This document shows positions 15,681 to 23,144 of a DNA stretch of 34,394 bases, piece after piece. The DNA comes from Acidimicrobiales bacterium (GTDB lineage: Bacteria > Actinomycetota > Acidimicrobiia > Acidimicrobiales > DASWMK01). The notes beneath the pieces were generated by a model. That model was given only the letters and a program-made list of their open reading frames with translations. It was not told where the DNA came from and searched no databases. Made by a program: the position numbers and the translations under genes. The stretch covers positions 1 through 34,394 of the forward strand of contig DASWMK010000128.1 of the NCBI GenBank assembly GCA_036399815.1, written 5' to 3'. Each line of letters starts with the position of its first letter. The stretch's first letter is position 1.

Positions 15681-15686
15681 TAGGCT
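15681..15686 (+). promoter_or_regulatory. Leaderless -10 element TAGGCT for pncB
   Basis: TAGGCT lies 6 nt before the GTG at 15693. It is the same hexamer and spacing as the nadE promoter, so two NAD-synthesis transcription units have near-identical cores. Confidence 0.6.
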
Positions 15687-15692
15687 CCGCCC

Positions 15693-17036
15693 GTGGCCGA
15701 CGTGCTCCCCGCCCTCCTCGTCGACCTCTACGAGCTCACCATGGCCGACGCCTACCGCAGGGACGGGATGGCCGACCGGCCGGCGACGTTCAGCCTGTTC
15801 GTCCGGTCACTGCCGCCCGGGCGGGGCTACCTCGTGGCCGCCGGGCTGGACGACTGCCTCGCCTGGCTGGAGGGCCTGTCGTTCGGGGACGAGGAGCTGG
15901 CCGCCGTCGACCGGCTCGGCGTGTTCGACGCCGGGTTCCTCGACTGGCTGGGTGGCGTGCGGTTCACCGGGTCGGTGCGGGCCGTGCCCGAGGGGACGGT
16001 CGTGTTCCCGTCGGAGCCGGTGCTGGAGGTCGACGCCCCGCTGGCCGAGGGCCAGCTGGCCGAGACGTTCCTGCTGAACCAGGTCACCCTCCAGACCGTG
16101 ATCGCCACGAAGGCGGCCCGCTGCCGCGACGCGGCCGGCGGGCGGGCCGTCGTCGACTTCTCGCTGCGCCGCACCCACGGCGTCGACGCCGGCATGAAGG
16201 TCGCCAAGGTGGCCGGCCTGGTCGGGCTCGACGGCACCAGCAACGTCGCCGGCGCCGACCGCTACGGCGTGCCGGCGAGCGGGACGATGGCCCACTCGTT
16301 CGTGCAGGCGTGGGGCGACGAGACCGAGGCGTTCCGGGCCTACGCGCGCGCCTTCCCGGACAGCGCCGTCCTGCTCGTCGACACCTACGACACGGCGAGG
16401 GGGGTCGAGCGGGCCATCGAGGTCGCGCTCGAGCGGCGGCGGGACGGGGGCGGCATCCGCGGCATCCGGCTCGACAGCGGCGACCTCGCCGCGCTCGCCG
16501 CCGACGCGCGGCAGCGCCTCGACGCGGCCGGGCTGGAGGACGTCCGCATCTTCGCCTCCGGCGGGCTGGACGAGCGGTCGCTGGCCCGGCTGGTCGCCGA
16601 CGGCGCGCCGATCGACGGGTTCGGCGTCGGCTCGACCCTCGGCGTCTCGGCCGACGCGCCGACCGTCGACACCGTCTACAAGCTCGTCGCCGTCGACGGC
16701 CGGCCGGTGCTGAAGACCTCGCCCGGCAAGGCCAGCTGGCCGTGCCCGAAGCAGGTGTGGCGGGCGCCGGGCTGGACGGGCGACACGGTGGCCGGCCAGG
16801 ACGAGCCGCCGCCGGTCGACGGCGCCGTGCCCCTGCTCGTCGACGTCATGCGGGACGGGGCGCGGACGGCGGCCGGGCGGGTCGGCTTGGCCGAGGCCAA
16901 CGCCCACTTCGAGGATGGCTTCTCGCAGCTGCCGGCCGGCGTGCGGCGGCTGGACGGGCCCGAGCCGTACCCGGTCGCCATCTCGGAGCGGCTGCGGGCC
17001 GTCGCCCGGGAGATCACGAGCAGGGAGGTGGGATGA
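15693..17036 (+). CDS. pncB: Nicotinate phosphoribosyltransferase
   Basis: Converts nicotinate and PRPP to nicotinate mononucleotide in NAD+ salvage, in the cytoplasm. At 447 residues it has the family length. Recognisable segments are LLVDLYELTMADAYRRDGM at the N-terminus, LLNQVTLQTVIATKAARC, DFSLRRTHGVDAGMKVAK (the phosphate/nicotinate-binding R-R-T-H-G region), GTMAHSFVQAW, and GIRLDSGDLAALAADAR with the PRPP-site D-S-G-D-L. The FASGGLDERSLARL and GFGVGSTLG stretches complete the type II PRTase barrel. Start GTG 15693 has TAGGCT 6 nt upstream. The stop overlaps the pncA start by 4 nt (ATGA), making an operon for consecutive steps from nicotinamide. Confidence 0.97.
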   Translation: MADVLPALLVDLYELTMADAYRRDGMADRPATFSLFVRSLPPGRGYLVAAGLDDCLAWLEGLSFGDEELAAVDRLGVFDAGFLDWLGGVRFTGSVRAVPEGTVVFPSEPVLEVDAPLAEGQLAETFLLNQVTLQTVIATKAARCRDAAGGRAVVDFSLRRTHGVDAGMKVAKVAGLVGLDGTSNVAGADRYGVPASGTMAHSFVQAWGDETEAFRAYARAFPDSAVLLVDTYDTARGVERAIEVALERRRDGGGIRGIRLDSGDLAALAADARQRLDAAGLEDVRIFASGGLDERSLARLVADGAPIDGFGVGSTLGVSADAPTVDTVYKLVAVDGRPVLKTSPGKASWPCPKQVWRAPGWTGDTVAGQDEPPPVDGAVPLLVDVMRDGARTAAGRVGLAEANAHFEDGFSQLPAGVRRLDGPEPYPVAISERLRAVAREITSREVG

Positions 17037-17620
17037 CGATGGAGCTGGACGGTCGGGCCGCGCTGGTCGTCGTCGACGTGCAGAACGACTTCGCCGACCC
17101 GAACGGCGGCCTGTACGTGCGGGGCGGCGAGGAGATCGTCCCGACGGTCAACGGCCTCGTCGCCGAGGCCCTCGCCGCCGGCGCGCTCGTGGCGTACACG
17201 CAGGACTGGCACCCGCCGTCGACCCCGCACTTCGCCAAGGACGGCGGCGTGTGGCCGGTCCACTGCGTGAAGGACACCTGGGGCGCGGCCCTGCACCCCG
17301 ACCTGGCCGTCGCCGGGCCGGTCGTGCGCAAGGGCAGCGACGGCGAGGACGGCTACTCGGGGTTCTACGAGCGCGACGTCGACACCGGCGAGGACCGGCC
17401 CACGGCCCTGCACGGCCTGCTCGCCGAGCGGGGGGTGGAGCGGGTGGTGGTCGTCGGCCTCGCGCAGGACGTGTGCGTGAAGGCGACCGCGCTGGACGCC
17501 CAGCGCCTGGGCTACGCCACGACCGTGCCGCTGGAGGCGACGAGGCCGGTCAACCTCGAGGACGGCGACGCCGACCGCGCCAACGACGAGCTCCGCGCCG
17601 CCGGCGTGACCCTCGCCTGA
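17033..17620 (+). CDS. pncA: Nicotinamidase
   Basis: Hydrolyses nicotinamide to nicotinate and ammonia, supplying substrate to the adjacent PncB. A cysteine hydrolase of the isochorismatase fold, 195 residues. The catalytic triad is visible as Asp in VVDVQNDFADP, Lys in VVRKGSDGED and Cys in GLAQDVCVKATA. The metal-site region is TQDWHPPSTPHF, followed by WPVHCV. The ATG at 17033 overlaps the pncB stop, and GGGAGG lies 4 nt upstream; an ATG six bases later is possible. By homology with other actinobacterial PncA it would also activate pyrazinamide, but that is family knowledge and not seen here. Confidence 0.96.
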   Translation: MTMELDGRAALVVVDVQNDFADPNGGLYVRGGEEIVPTVNGLVAEALAAGALVAYTQDWHPPSTPHFAKDGGVWPVHCVKDTWGAALHPDLAVAGPVVRKGSDGEDGYSGFYERDVDTGEDRPTALHGLLAERGVERVVVVGLAQDVCVKATALDAQRLGYATTVPLEATRPVNLEDGDADRANDELRAAGVTLA

Positions 17621-17668
17621 GGCGTCACACCCGCCTGCTTCAATGGCGGACGGGAAGGAGGTGGCGAC

Positions 17669-18388
17669 ATGGCAGGTCGAGACGTGCGCTTCGACGTCCC
17701 GCTGTACACGGTCGCGGACGCGGCGCGCAGCGTGGCCGTCCCCCAGACGACGCTCGCGGCGTGGGCGAAGGGCTACGTCCGCCGTTCGGCCGGCCGCGCC
17801 GACGTGGTCGGGGCCCCCGTCGTCACCTACCTCGCGCCGACCGGCGTGAAGGACCCGTCGATCCCGTTCGTCGGGCTCGCCGAGGCGCTGGTGCTCGCCG
17901 CCGTCCGCCGGAGCGGCGTGCCCATGCAGCGGATCCGGCCGGCGCTCGACGCGCTGGAGCACGGAATCGGCGTCGAGCACGCGCTCGCGTCGCGGAAGCT
18001 GTACACGGACGGTGCCGAGGTGCTGTTCGACTTCGGCGAGCGCCGGCGGGACACCCCGGAGGGCCAGGTCGCGCTCGACCTGGTCGTCGTCAGGAGCGGG
18101 CAGCGGCTGTTCTCCGACGTGGTCGAGTCGTACCTGCGAAGGATCGAGTACGGCGACGACGGCTACGCGACGCTCATCCGGCTGCCCGCCTACGAGCGCG
18201 CCGCCGTCGTCGCCGACCCGCGGCGAGCGTTCGGGGCGCCGATCTTCGAGCGCGGTGGCGCCCGCGTCGAGGACGTGCTCGAGCGGTTCTGGGCCGGCGG
18301 GTCCGTCGAGGAGCTGTCGGCCGAGTTCGGCGTGCCCGTGGATCACGTCGAGGACGTGCTCCGTGTCGCATCCCGACGGGCTGCCTGA
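17669..18388 (+). CDS. VapB45-like antitoxin (DUF433 protein)
   Basis: A 239-residue protein of the DUF433 group, probably the antitoxin of a type II pair. An N-terminal winged/MerR-like segment (YTVADAARSVAVPQTTLAAW) is followed by a middle domain with FVGLAEALVLAAVRRSGVPM. The C-terminal DUF433 helix-turn-helix reads ARVEDVLERFWAGGSVEELS, then FGVPVDHVEDVLR. Length and order match my memory of Rv2018 of Mycobacterium tuberculosis, which is also followed by a 138-residue PIN-like toxin. GGAAGGAGG lies 7 nt before the ATG, the strongest ribosome site in the window. The 3' end overlaps the toxin gene by 26 nt. It probably neutralises the toxin and represses its own promoter. Confidence 0.88.
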   Translation: MAGRDVRFDVPLYTVADAARSVAVPQTTLAAWAKGYVRRSAGRADVVGAPVVTYLAPTGVKDPSIPFVGLAEALVLAAVRRSGVPMQRIRPALDALEHGIGVEHALASRKLYTDGAEVLFDFGERRRDTPEGQVALDLVVVRSGQRLFSDVVESYLRRIEYGDDGYATLIRLPAYERAAVVADPRRAFGAPIFERGGARVEDVLERFWAGGSVEELSAEFGVPVDHVEDVLRVASRRAA

Positions 18389-18776
18389 CCTCTTCCTCGA
18401 CCGGAGCCTCGGTCGGATCGCCGTCCCCCGACTCCTCCGCGACGCCGGGCTGCGGCTGACCACCCTCGCCGAGCACTACGGCGTGCCGGCCGACGAGTCG
18501 GTGGGCGACGAGGAGTGGCTGGAGCTCGCCGGCGCACGAGGGTGGGTGGTGTTCATGAAGGACGCCCGGGTCCGCTACCGGCCGGCCGAGCGGGAGGCGG
18601 TCCTGCGCCACCGCGTCCGCTGCTTCTGCCTCACGAGCCAGTCGCTCCCCGCGGCGGAGATGGCCGCTCGGTTCGTGACGAACCTGCCTCGGATCACGGC
18701 GGCGTGCCGCCGCCCTGGCCCGTTCCTCTACGCCGTCCACCCGAGACGGCTGGAGCGCCTGCTCCCCGGGACCTGA
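18363..18776 (+). CDS. VapC45-like PIN-domain toxin
   Basis: A 137-residue PIN-like protein, presumably a Mg-dependent endoribonuclease toxin. The putative acidic site is Asp13 in LFLDRSLG, the DEEW acidic pair after GVPADESVG, and Asp in VVFMKDARVR; this order (D, D/E, KD) fits the VapC45/DUF5615-like branch of PIN proteins. The GTG at 18363 lies inside the 3' end of the antitoxin gene, so translation is coupled. A later start would remove Asp13, so this start is preferred. The RNA target is unknown. Together with the preceding gene it matches the Rv2018-Rv2019 arrangement in size and order. Confidence 0.88.
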   Translation: MSHPDGLPDLFLDRSLGRIAVPRLLRDAGLRLTTLAEHYGVPADESVGDEEWLELAGARGWVVFMKDARVRYRPAEREAVLRHRVRCFCLTSQSLPAAEMAARFVTNLPRITAACRRPGPFLYAVHPRRLERLLPGT

Positions 18777-18811
18777 CGGCGCGCGCCGTGCCGGCGGGAC
18801 GGGCGGGTGCG

Positions 18812-20017
18812 TCAGGGCGCGGCGGGGTCCCAGGCGAGGGGGAGGCGCTCCAGGCCGAACTGGCCGCCGTGCTCGAGGATGGGGTCGTCGTCGCCGAGCC
18901 GGTACTCGGGGATCAGGCGGTGCCACTCCTCGAACGCCACCCGCAGCTGGAGGCGGGCGAAGTGGGCGCCCTGGCACCGGTGCGGGCCGGCGCCGAAGGC
19001 GAGGTGGCGGTTCGGGCTGCGGTCGAGCACCACCCGGTCGGCGTCGGGGAACACGCGGGGGTCGCGGTTGGCGATGGCCGGCGGCAGCCAGACCATGTCG
19101 CCCTCGCGCATCGGGCACCCGTGGAACTCGACGTCGCGGCCGACCTTGCGGCCGGGGTCGGCGACGGAGAAGGCCCGCAGCAGCTCCTCGACGGCGAGCG
19201 GCACGATCGCCGGCGCCTCGACCAGGCGGCGCCGGTCGTCCGGGTGGGTGGCGAGGTGCAGGAACGAGTAGCCCAGCTGCTGCTTCACCGTGTCGAGGCC
19301 GGCCAGCACGAGCACCAGGCAGACCGACAGCAGGTCGGCCTCGGCGAGCGGCTCGCCGTCGATGCTCGACTGCACGAGGTGGGTGACGACGTCGCGCTCG
19401 GGGTCCCTGGGCGCCCGGCGCCGGTCGGCCAGCGCCTCCCGGAAGTAGGCGTCGATGCCGGTCATCGCCTCCTGCATGGCGCCGGCGCTCGAGTCGCCGA
19501 GGTCGTTGAACACGGCGCGCACCCAGGCGACGAACTGCGGCGAGTCCTCGGGCGGCAGGCCGGCCCAGTCGAGGAACACCTTGGTGGCGAACGGGCCGCC
19601 GAAGTCCTCGACCAGGTCGCAGCGGCTGCGGTCCCGCAGCTCCTCGACGATGGCGACGCAGTGGCGCCGGGCCGCGCCCTCCAGGGTGGCGACCGCCTGC
19701 GGCGAGAACCGGGCGTTCAGCAGCTGGCGGACCTTGACGTGGCGGGGGGCTCGCTCCTGGGTGGGGAGCATGTGGTACGCCGGGTCGGGGTCGGTCGGCA
19801 TGAACGAGTCGCTCGTGAACACGTCCGGCCGCTGGTAGGCGTCCCGCACGGCGTCGTAGCGGGTCAGCACCCAGAACCCCTGGGCGAGCGTGTCGAAGAA
19901 GAACGGGTGGCGCTCCCGGAGGTCGTCGAGCTCGGCGAAGAACGTCCCCACCGGCCTGGTCGAGAGGATGTCGTACTCGAGGACCGGCCAGTCGCCGTCC
20001 CGTGCGCTGCTTGCCAT
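18812..20017 (-). CDS. Cytochrome P450
   Basis: A soluble class I-type bacterial P450 of 401 residues. The I-helix oxygen-activation segment is LVLVLAGLDTVKQQLGYSF (the A/G-G-x-D-T pattern). The K-helix E-x-x-R is EELLR. The haem loop is FGAGPHRCQGAHFAR with the axial Cys at residue 348. No signal peptide or membrane anchor is present. The ATG at 20017 is used; no strong ribosome site is visible, but it lies 20 nt after an SDR gene and is likely co-transcribed. No ferredoxin or reductase gene is adjacent, so electrons must come from elsewhere. The pairing suggests oxidation of a hydroxyl-bearing lipid or terpenoid-like substrate, which is inference. Confidence 0.95.
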   Translation of the reverse strand: MASSARDGDWPVLEYDILSTRPVGTFFAELDDLRERHPFFFDTLAQGFWVLTRYDAVRDAYQRPDVFTSDSFMPTDPDPAYHMLPTQERAPRHVKVRQLLNARFSPQAVATLEGAARRHCVAIVEELRDRSRCDLVEDFGGPFATKVFLDWAGLPPEDSPQFVAWVRAVFNDLGDSSAGAMQEAMTGIDAYFREALADRRRAPRDPERDVVTHLVQSSIDGEPLAEADLLSVCLVLVLAGLDTVKQQLGYSFLHLATHPDDRRRLVEAPAIVPLAVEELLRAFSVADPGRKVGRDVEFHGCPMREGDMVWLPPAIANRDPRVFPDADRVVLDRSPNRHLAFGAGPHRCQGAHFARLQLRVAFEEWHRLIPEYRLGDDDPILEHGGQFGLERLPLAWDPAAP

Positions 20018-20037
20018 GATGATGATTGTGCTCGAAG

Positions 20038-20841
20038 TCAGCCTCCGGCATCCCGCTCGATGCGGGCGAAGCGGCGGCGGACGGGCTCGAGGCTCTCCTC
20101 GTGGGTGAGCACGTACAGGCGACCGTCGCGGACGGCGGCGACGACCTGCGCGGCCACGTCCTCGACGGGGAGCACCCGGCCGACCACGTCCGGCTCGTCC
20201 CCCGTCGCGCCGGGCACCGTCGCCGTGGAAGGCGGGCCGCCCAGCCGGTCGGGCCGGTTGCGGCCCGACGTGTAGATGTCGGTGGCGACCCGCATGGGGC
20301 AGACCACGGACACGCCGATGCCCGCCCGCCGCAGCTCCTTGTGGAGCACCTCGGCCAAGGCCACCACGCCGTACTTCGAGACGCAGTAGGGGCCGAGGCC
20401 GACGTTGGCCACCAGCCCGGCGAACGAGGACGTGAACAGGAGGTGCCCGCCCTCGCCACCGTCGACCATGCCGGGCAGGAACGCCTCGACGGCGTGGATG
20501 GCGCCCCACAGGTTCACGCCGATCGTCCACTCCCAGTCGGCATGGGTGGCCTGGACGACCGGGCCGCTCGTGGCCACGCCGGCGTTGGCGAAGAGCAGGT
20601 GCACGGCGCCGTGGGCCTCGCGGGCGGCGTCGGCCAGGCGGCGGACGTCGGCCAGGTCGCTCACGTCGCAGCGCACGGCGAGCGCCCCGTCGATGCTCGC
20701 CGCCGCCCGGTCGAGCGCGGCCTGCTCGACGTCGGCCAGCACGACGTGCATCCCCTCCGCGGCGAGGCGGCGGGCCGTCGCCAGCCCGATCCCCGACGCG
20801 CCGCCCGTGATCACGGCCGTGCGGCCGTCCAGTCGGTCCAT
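20038..20841 (-). CDS. Short-chain dehydrogenase/reductase
   Basis: A classical NAD(P)-dependent SDR of 267 residues. The cofactor loop is VITGGASGIGLATA (T-G-x-x-x-G-I-G), followed by ADVEQ, which suggests an acidic residue after strand 2 and hence NAD(H) preference. NAG appears as LLFANAGVA. Catalysis uses Ser in LLFTSSFAG and Y-x-x-x-K in YCVSKYG. The ATG at 20841 has GTGAGGA about 6 nt upstream. It is the first gene of a pair with the P450 immediately downstream, so it probably oxidises an alcohol made or used by the P450. The substrate is not readable. Confidence 0.95.
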   Translation of the reverse strand: MDRLDGRTAVITGGASGIGLATARRLAAEGMHVVLADVEQAALDRAAASIDGALAVRCDVSDLADVRRLADAAREAHGAVHLLFANAGVATSGPVVQATHADWEWTIGVNLWGAIHAVEAFLPGMVDGGEGGHLLFTSSFAGLVANVGLGPYCVSKYGVVALAEVLHKELRRAGIGVSVVCPMRVATDIYTSGRNRPDRLGGPPSTATVPGATGDEPDVVGRVLPVEDVAAQVVAAVRDGRLYVLTHEESLEPVRRRFARIERDAGG

Positions 20842-20872
20842 GCCGCATCCTCACCCGGGCGGCGGCCCCTGG

Positions 20873-21394
20873 TCACACCGGCCGGGCCGCGCCTGCGCCC
20901 GGTGGCCCGGGGTCGGGGCCGCCGGCGAGCATCGCCGCGAAGCGCTCGGCGGCACCGTTGCGGCTCACCTGGCAGATCGTCATCGACGCCCCGAGCGACC
21001 AGAGCAGGTCCTGGCCGATGGCGTCCCTCGGCACGTCGGGCCGCACCCAGTCGACCGCCCGGACGTGCCGGGCGCCCGACGGGTTGGCCGGCTCGTAGCG
21101 GTAGGGGCCGGTGACCCGGCCGACGGCGACGGTCCTGCGCACCTTGGACGGCAGGACGGCGAGGTCGCCCGGCTCGATCCGCCTGGCGAAGGCCCACAGC
21201 TGGGCGGCGTGGTTGGCCAGCCGGCGCTCGGACGCGTGCGGGTCCTTGATCCGGACCTCCTCGACCATCTCCTCCCGCGACTCGACGACGGCGAGGTCCT
21301 CCATGCGGCTCCACCCGATCACGGCGCACCCGTTGGCCAGGGCGAACCCCTCCTGCTCCCCCGCCCGGCCCGCCCGCACCAGCCACACCCGCAT
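20873..21394 (-). CDS. Stand-alone Mrr-N/EVE-like domain protein
   Basis: A 173-residue protein resembling the N-terminal domain found ahead of Mrr-type restriction nucleases: MRVWLVRAGRAGEQEGFAL, then GCAVIGWSRMEDL, a helical region, and GDLAVLPSKVRRTVAVGRVTG, a PUA/EVE-like barrel strand pair. A C-terminal stretch covers DLLWSLGASMTICQVSRNGA. The Mrr nuclease domain itself (D...ExK/QxK) is absent and the gene ends normally, with no nuclease fragment next to it. It could read modified DNA bases without cutting, or be a remnant of a restriction gene. The start is ATG 21394, with GAGG 8 nt upstream. Confidence in the domain likeness is moderate. Confidence 0.7.
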   Translation of the reverse strand: MRVWLVRAGRAGEQEGFALANGCAVIGWSRMEDLAVVESREEMVEEVRIKDPHASERRLANHAAQLWAFARRIEPGDLAVLPSKVRRTVAVGRVTGPYRYEPANPSGARHVRAVDWVRPDVPRDAIGQDLLWSLGASMTICQVSRNGAAERFAAMLAGGPDPGPPGAGAARPV

Positions 21395-21470
21395 CCCGCC
21401 ATCCTCGCCCGGCGGCGCGGGCCCGAGATCAGCACGAACGAGGCCCGGTCGACCGGCGGTTCGCTGGGAG

Positions 21471-22343
21471 TCAGCCGAGGGTCCACGTGCCGCACCCGTT
21501 CGACGTGAACCGCACGTCGGACGCGAGGATCTCGACGACCGGCTCACCGCTCGGGTTGCCGTTCGCGAGGATCTCGCCGAACGCGTGCGAGAACCCTGTC
21601 GCTCGCTCCCAGTAGCAGAAGCTCGCGCCGGTCGCCCGGTAGCGGCCCGGCTGGATCTGCTGCCCCACGGCCCAATCACCGTCACCGAACGACGTCGCAG
21701 CCGCAGGGGGCGGGGCATACACCGCCCAGCGGCCACAGCCGGTCGAGTTGAACGCAGCGTCCTCGGGGAGCACCTCCACGATCGCCTGCCCGCTCGGATT
21801 CCCGTTCGCCAGGATCTCCTCGAAGGCACCGCTCACACCCGATCGCCGCTCCCAATAGCAGAAGGAGAGGTCCGTGGCGATGTACCGGCCGGGTTGGATG
21901 TCCTCTCCGACGATGTGGGTCCCTTCGTCGAACCCCGGCGGCTCCGTCGTCGTCGGTGCTGCAGTGGTCGTCGTCGTCGGCTCGGTCGTCGTCGTGGTGG
22001 GTGCCGTGGTCGTCGGTCGCTGGGTCGTCGTCGGACGTTCGGTCGTCGTGGCCGGCTCGGTCGTCGACGGCGGCTCGGTGGTCGTCGCCCGGTCGTCGTC
22101 GCTCGAGATCGCCTCCTCGCCCTCGTCCTCGGGGGCACCGACCGCGCTGCCGATCACACCGAGGAGAACGAATCCGAGGACGATCCAGCACACGACTTGG
22201 ACCCACATGGGCCACGCGCGGAACCGTCCCCATACACCTCGCTTCGGTCGTGGACCCGGTGCGGGCGGTCCGCCGGGCGCAGGCGGGTACCAACGACCGT
22301 CCGACGCAACCCACCAACCCGGGCCCTGAGGTGTGTCACTCAT
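21471..22343 (-). CDS. DUF2510 membrane protein with duplicated extracellular domain
   Basis: A 290-residue protein in four parts. The N-terminal DUF2510-like motif is PGWWVASDGRWYPPAPGG. One membrane helix follows (VQVVCWIVLGFVLLGVIGS). Then comes an acidic patch and a linker of about 50 residues made almost only of Thr, Pro and Glu. The C-terminus has two tandem copies of a domain of about 70 residues with the shared pattern G..IQPGRY.A...SFCYWER, ILANGNPSG, VEIL or VEVLP, and a closing GCG-x-W. Each copy has two cysteines (FCYW and GCG), probably a disulfide in an exported domain. The Thr-rich linker looks like a glycosylated wall-spanning stalk. ATG 22343 has GGGGAGAAGG immediately upstream. 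Codon third positions look less strictly G/C than in its neighbours. Ligand unknown. Confidence 0.88.
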   Translation of the reverse strand: MSDTPQGPGWWVASDGRWYPPAPGGPPAPGPRPKRGVWGRFRAWPMWVQVVCWIVLGFVLLGVIGSAVGAPEDEGEEAISSDDDRATTTEPPSTTEPATTTERPTTTQRPTTTAPTTTTTEPTTTTTAAPTTTEPPGFDEGTHIVGEDIQPGRYIATDLSFCYWERRSGVSGAFEEILANGNPSGQAIVEVLPEDAAFNSTGCGRWAVYAPPPAAATSFGDGDWAVGQQIQPGRYRATGASFCYWERATGFSHAFGEILANGNPSGEPVVEILASDVRFTSNGCGTWTLG

Positions 22344-22397
22344 CCTTCTCCCCCCACGCACCGTCAACCGCACGAACGGGCGCCAACAGTGCCACGC

Positions 22398-22444
22398 GAG
22401 ACGGTCCGTACGTCGGGCCCAGGCGATCACGGACCGCCCGTCTC
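22398..22444. repeat. Interrupted inverted repeat in a 143-bp intergenic region
   Basis: GAGACGGTCCG (22398-22408) is matched by CGGACCGCCCGTCTC (22430-22444), an inverted repeat with a short interruption in one arm. It lies between the AlkB-like gene, which ends at 22487, and the start of the DUF2510 gene at 22343. It could be a terminator for the former or an operator for the latter; no T-tract follows. Confidence 0.4.
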
Positions 22445-22486
22445 GACACGAGCCTCGGTGCGCCGCCTCGCCCGGCGGCGCGGGCG

Positions 22487-23128
22487 TCAACCTTGGCGGT
22501 CGAGGATCACCCTGAACGTGAGGTTGACCCGCTGGCCGACCGGACGCGACGTCTTCGGCACCTGGTGGCGCCAGCAGCGCTGGGTCGGGCCCCGCATCAG
22601 CAGGAAGCCGCCGTGGGTGAGGTCCATGGCGTGCTCGGCGTCGACGCGCTTGTGGCGCAGCTGGAACCGCCGGGTCTCGCCGAAGCTCACCGAACCGATG
22701 GTCGGCTCGGGCCGGAGCTCGGGCTCGTCGTCGCTGTGCCAGGACACGCTGTCCTGCCCGTCGCGGTACCAGTTGGCGAGCACGCTGTTGAACCGCTCGC
22801 CGGCGACGGCCTCGATCCGCTCCTTCACCTCGAGCAGCGCCGGCGTCCACGGCACCGGGTCCATCTCGATGCCGGAGTAGGCGTAGCGCCGGCCGGGGTC
22901 GCCGTGCCAGGACGTGAGCCGGGGCACCGGCCGGGGCCGGCCGTACACCCGGATGACCTCCTGCTCCCACGGCGTGGTCGCCAGCAGGGCGGCGAGCAGC
23001 CGGTCGGCCTCGGCGGGCGGGAAGAAGCCGGGGAACCAGACGACGTCGGCGTCGGGCAGGTCGAGGCGGACGGGCTCGCCCGCCACCTCGAACAGGTCCG
23101 GTTGGTCGCCGCCGGCGGCCCGTGCCAT
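22487..23128 (-). CDS. AlkB-like 2-oxoglutarate/Fe(II) dioxygenase
   Basis: An alkylation-damage repair dioxygenase resembling the ALKBH2/ALKBH3 branch rather than E. coli AlkB, 213 residues. The iron ligands are His and Asp in SWHSDDEP and the distal His in RCWRHQVPK. The 2-oxoglutarate-binding arginine lies in the R-V-N-L-T-F-R motif near the C-terminus. The substrate-side motif NSVLANWYRDGQDSV is typical of the branch, which removes methyl groups such as 1-methyladenine and 3-methylcytosine. ATG 23128 is used. CAGACT lies 7 nt upstream and may be a weak leaderless -10. The next gene upstream on the same strand, the WYL regulator, ends 16 nt before this start, so co-transcription is also possible. 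Confidence 0.94.
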   Translation of the reverse strand: MARAAGGDQPDLFEVAGEPVRLDLPDADVVWFPGFFPPAEADRLLAALLATTPWEQEVIRVYGRPRPVPRLTSWHGDPGRRYAYSGIEMDPVPWTPALLEVKERIEAVAGERFNSVLANWYRDGQDSVSWHSDDEPELRPEPTIGSVSFGETRRFQLRHKRVDAEHAMDLTHGGFLLMRGPTQRCWRHQVPKTSRPVGQRVNLTFRVILDRQG

Positions 23129-23144
23129 CGGCCCCAGTCTGCCC

